Assembly (NCBI GenBank): GCA_026168455.1
Contig: CM047426.1
Coordinates: 74,427,986 to 74,491,985, forward strand
Direction: 5' to 3'
Length of the DNA: 64,000 nt
DNA from: Theocolax elegans
Lineage: Eukaryota; Arthropoda; Insecta; Hymenoptera; Cerocephalidae
The position numbers and the translations under genes are program-made. Numbering within the stretch: the first letter of the stretch is position 1; each line of letters begins with the position of its first letter. The notes under the pieces are model-generated. The model was given only the letters and a program-made list of their open reading frames with translations. It was not told where the DNA came from and ran no database searches. Below, in pieces: positions 61,693-64,000 of this stretch.

Positions 61693-64000
61693 TTTGGACA
61701 GTTAGAAAAGGTACAACCTGCCTGTCCACAAACTTGGCATGCGAAGATCTGTTGACTCATACGGTTCGGACACATGTTAGCTCTGTGTCCTGTTTGTTTG
61801 CAAACGAAACATACGGTTGATGGACATTCCGATGCACGATGACCCACTTGGTTGCAGTGGAAGCAAGCGCCTACGAAAGTGTCATGAAGCGTATTATTTC
61901 CTTGTGTTGCCTGAGTCATTACTCTTGGCCTCGCCCCCAAGTTCTGTGGCGTGGCTACCTGATTGGTATTTCTCCATGTTCCACTTTGGTTATAATTCCT
62001 ATTTTGATTATCGTTATTCCTATATGCGTTCGTACCACTATTGTTATACCTAGGATTTCTACTATTTGTAAAATTATTACCACTATTAGGATTACCTGTA
62101 TTATTATAACTGCCGATTCTGGGATTGTTCCCATTATTATAATTACTGCTATTCACGAAATTTTGTCGTGTCCCATTATTGGACCACCTAGTCCAGTTTT
62201 GTGGTGGTTGTCCAGCGTTTTGAGTCTGTATAAAATTTGAGGCTTGTTGGGGTGTTGCAACTGCAGCTACCGTTGGGTTTTGTTGTCCAACTGGTAGTTC
62301 GATGGTTGCGTGTATTGATGAGTCTATCTTCTTTTTGTCCTCTCTTTTTATTTCCTTTTTACCGCCTTTTTGTTTCGACGATGACTCCTTTTGAATGGGA
62401 CACGTTTCGTAATTTACTCCGGTATAATTTTCTTCCAGTGACGACACTTTATTTAATTTAACGTATTCCGGGGCGACCGCTTCCGGGATCTTCGAGTTTT
62501 CGGGAGTTGGAGGTGGTTTGAACCTTTTATCTAGTTCTAACAAATCCTCGTATCGTCTCCCATACTTCTCCAGGTCTGTATACGTTTTAATTTTTTTCTC
62601 GGACATATAGCGACGATATTCAGGACGTAGATTCCGCCAGGCCACGTCAATTTGCCTTTTCATCGAAGGTGACGTTTTCAAGTAGGAGAATATATGTTTT
62701 ATGCATCCAACATAATTTGTGATGCTCTCGTTCTTTCCTTGGGTTCGCTTCCATGCTTCATCCCATACGTCGCTTTCGGATATTTTCTTCGTGAATTGGG
62801 CTTTAAATGCTTTTAAAAAGTCTTCCCATTTTTTATGTTTCAGTTCATCCTGTATGTTACCGTACCATCTACTAGCGCGTTTGGTGAAAATGCATGGGAG
62901 GCCTCTAAAGAATTGGCGATCTGACATTAATACATTCTTCCTAAAGTTGGATAACCTAGTTAAAAACTCGTTTGGGTTATCTTTTTCTTCTCCTGTAAAT
63001 GACAGGTTCCATGATTTAAATAATCTTAATATTTTTTCATTCTCGGCTAAATTGAACTTTTTCGATTTATTATGACGGGTCTTCCGGTAATCCCTGTCAG
63101 AATCTGTGTCGCTTGTACTGTCTGTGTCGTCTTCACTTCGGCTGTCACTATCGTCTTCACTTTCACTATCACTACTGTCGTCAGATGATTCTTCGCTACT
63201 GTCGTCATTTCTTCTGTTTTTCTTTTTATCCTTCCTTTTCTTATTACTTTCTCTGGTTTTTTCATGTTTTTTATTCTTGGTTCCTTTCTTTTGTTTCTTT
63301 TTCTTGTGCTTCTCGCTTTCGATTCCTCCTACGTATATAACGTTCTCTTCATTTTCTTTTTCTAGTATTCTACCTGTAGGTGCTGGTTTCCTAGTTGGAG
63401 GAACGGGTGTTGTATACGTTCTCTGTTCGGTTACATTTGCATTATCGGGGACTGCGTGATCTACCTTTTGTACCGGTTGTGAACGTTCCTGTTGTGACGG
63501 TGTGCTAGTCTTATGGCTCATTTTTGTCATGTCCTCCAATATGTCTAGGAATTGGTGCAGTCTTTTTCCGGCGGATGGGATAGATTCTATTAGTCTATTA
63601 TTACTTGTAGTCGTTTTTTGTGTTCTATCTTCTCTGTCGGTATAGTCTACGTTAGTGCCGTAGTTTTCCCTATCTTCATTATTATTTCCATTGCTCCTGT
63701 TACATTCGAGTTCTCTATTATTTTCCAATTCTAAGTCACCATCTGAGTTAACAGAAGACGCTTCTGCGTTATCTTGGGTGATTATTTCTATTTCTGGGTA
63801 TAAACTGTGAGTTCTTTCGTGTAACGGTGCGTATGGTGTGGTTTGGGTACTTCTATGTTCTTCTTCCCGTCTATCATTAGTTCTATCTTGAGATATATTC
63901 TGTAGGCATGGTTGAGAGGAATCTGGACTTACTTTTTGTATGTTATGTTGTTCCAAATTATTTTGTCTCAGACTTTCATTTATTAACCGTTGGACTTCAT
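61581..64000 (-). CDS. gag: Gag polyprotein (5' end beyond window)
   Basis: The frame is open from the right edge to the stop at 61583-61581; no start codon is assigned. At least 791 residues lie downstream of a TTG codon at 63956, the numbering used here, and the frame continues upstream (ESLRQNN) past 63998. Features: hydrophilic N-terminal part; a Lys-rich stretch at 215-249; a Ser/Asp/Glu-rich stretch at 251-288; a capsid-like Retrotrans_gag domain from about 310 to 470 (FLTRLSNF, ASRWYGNI, KKWEDFLKAFKAQF); an Asn-rich linker at about 580-680; and two CCHC zinc knuckles, 698-711 (CFHCNQVGHRASEC) and 716-729 (CFVCKQTGHRANMC), followed by a C4-like cluster at 740-756 (CQVCGQAGC, CPNC). It forms the particle and binds genomic RNA. 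The last 27 or so codons overlap pol. Confidence 0.93.
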   Translation of the reverse strand, partial: EVQRLINESLRQNNLEQHNIQKVSPDSSQPCLQNISQDRTNDRREEEHRSTQTTPYAPLHERTHSLYPEIEIITQDNAEASSVNSDGDLELENNRELECNRSNGNNNEDRENYGTNVDYTDREDRTQKTTTSNNRLIESIPSAGKRLHQFLDILEDMTKMSHKTSTPSQQERSQPVQKVDHAVPDNANVTEQRTYTTPVPPTRKPAPTGRILEKENEENVIYVGGIESEKHKKKKQKKGTKNKKHEKTRESNKKRKDKKKNRRNDDSSEESSDDSSDSESEDDSDSRSEDDTDSTSDTDSDRDYRKTRHNKSKKFNLAENEKILRLFKSWNLSFTGEEKDNPNEFLTRLSNFRKNVLMSDRQFFRGLPCIFTKRASRWYGNIQDELKHKKWEDFLKAFKAQFTKKISESDVWDEAWKRTQGKNESITNYVGCIKHIFSYLKTSPSMKRQIDVAWRNLRPEYRRYMSEKKIKTYTDLEKYGRRYEDLLELDKRFKPPPTPENSKIPEAVAPEYVKLNKVSSLEENYTGVNYETCPIQKESSSKQKGGKKEIKREDKKKIDSSIHATIELPVGQQNPTVAAVATPQQASNFIQTQNAGQPPQNWTRWSNNGTRQNFVNSSNYNNGNNPRIGSYNNTGNPNSGNNFTNSRNPRYNNSGTNAYRNNDNQNRNYNQSGTWRNTNQVATPQNLGARPRVMTQATQGNNTLHDTFVGACFHCNQVGHRASECPSTVCFVCKQTGHRANMCPNRMSQQIFACQVCGQAGCTFSNCPNCAQLRDNWGNANAGVRQGPTTSQQLPQGSQQFGNGQ
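61662..61668 (-). promoter_or_regulatory. -1 ribosomal frameshift site (GGGAAAC)
   Basis: In the gag frame the codons TGG GGA AAC place the heptamer G GGA AAC exactly in the X XXY YYZ register. Slipping back one base enters the pol frame, which is open from 61701. Eight bases later a GGGG-rich segment begins that can pair with downstream C runs (TGGGG 61653-61649 with CCCCA 61616-61612; GGGACC 61641-61636 with GGTCCC 61609-61604). The heptamer is seen directly; the stimulatory structure is inferred. Confidence 0.85.

Larger units (their letters stand above)
52443..64000 (-). mobile_element. Ty3/gypsy-type LTR retrotransposon, intact ORFs, 5' end outside window
   Basis: Minus-strand element with, 5' to 3', gag (open to the right edge), pol in the order protease, reverse transcriptase, RNase H, integrase (the Ty3/gypsy order), a third ORF with zinc-binding motifs, a repeat-bearing 3' untranslated stretch, a polypurine tract and a probable 3' LTR. 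Gag and Pol overlap in the -1 frame with a GGGAAAC heptamer. No stop codon or frameshift interrupts any of the three ORFs. It is antisense to kibra, and if the kibra intron extends this far it is an antisense intronic insertion. The 5' LTR and primer binding site lie beyond 64000, so LTR identity, target duplication and age cannot be read here. Confidence 0.95.

Noticed and set aside
1..64000. CRISPR arrays, bacterial operons, rRNA genes
   Set aside because: There are no regularly spaced identical repeats with unique spacers, no operon-like gene spacing and no rRNA-like blocks; the sequence is eukaryotic.

Overview
The window is animal nuclear DNA: a very AT-rich, almost gene-free stretch with microsatellites, short CpG-rich islands and split coding exons with consensus GT/AG splice sites. 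It suggests an insect. Two small plus-strand exons (21854-21963 and 22674-22768) join in frame across a 710 bp intron. They encode the second WW domain, and the helix that follows it, of the Hippo-pathway scaffold Kibra (WWC family). The closeness of this peptide to insect Kibra, and the CpG-rich islands in an AT-rich background, make a hymenopteran such as an ant, bee or wasp my best guess. That is an inference, not a demonstration.

Layout. From 1 to about 52442 the DNA is best read as the large introns of kibra on either side of these two exons. It holds microsatellites, GC-rich islands without convincing coding potential, a diverged 162 bp tandem repeat, and, at 46041-49233, a duplicated 1.39 kb segment. 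Each copy of that segment carries a palindromic TTAA-flanked element (intact 46096-46444), and a second TTAA-flanked fold-back element (47430-47697) lies between the copies. I did not find the first WW exon or the next downstream exon of kibra.

From about 52443 to the right edge lies one long LTR retrotransposon of the Ty3/gypsy type on the minus strand, running off the window at its 5' side. Reading 5' to 3' (from high to low coordinates) it has: gag (open to the window edge), a gag-pol overlap with a textbook -1 frameshift heptamer (GGGAAAC, 61668-61662), pol (protease, reverse transcriptase, RNase H, integrase), a third ORF of 819 codons with a splice acceptor directly before its ATG, a 3' untranslated stretch with tandem repeats, a polypurine tract and a probable 3' LTR of about 1.9 kb. 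All three ORFs are uninterrupted, so the copy looks young.

The most unusual feature is the third ORF. It sits where errantiviruses keep env, but it encodes a soluble-looking protein with a proline-rich acidic N-terminal half, about 200 residues of charged coiled coil, and a C-terminal CCHC zinc knuckle followed by a C4 cluster. The 3' end of Gag carries a similar CCHC/C4 arrangement. The element therefore seems to make two nucleic-acid-binding, Gag-like proteins, one by direct translation and one probably from a spliced mRNA.
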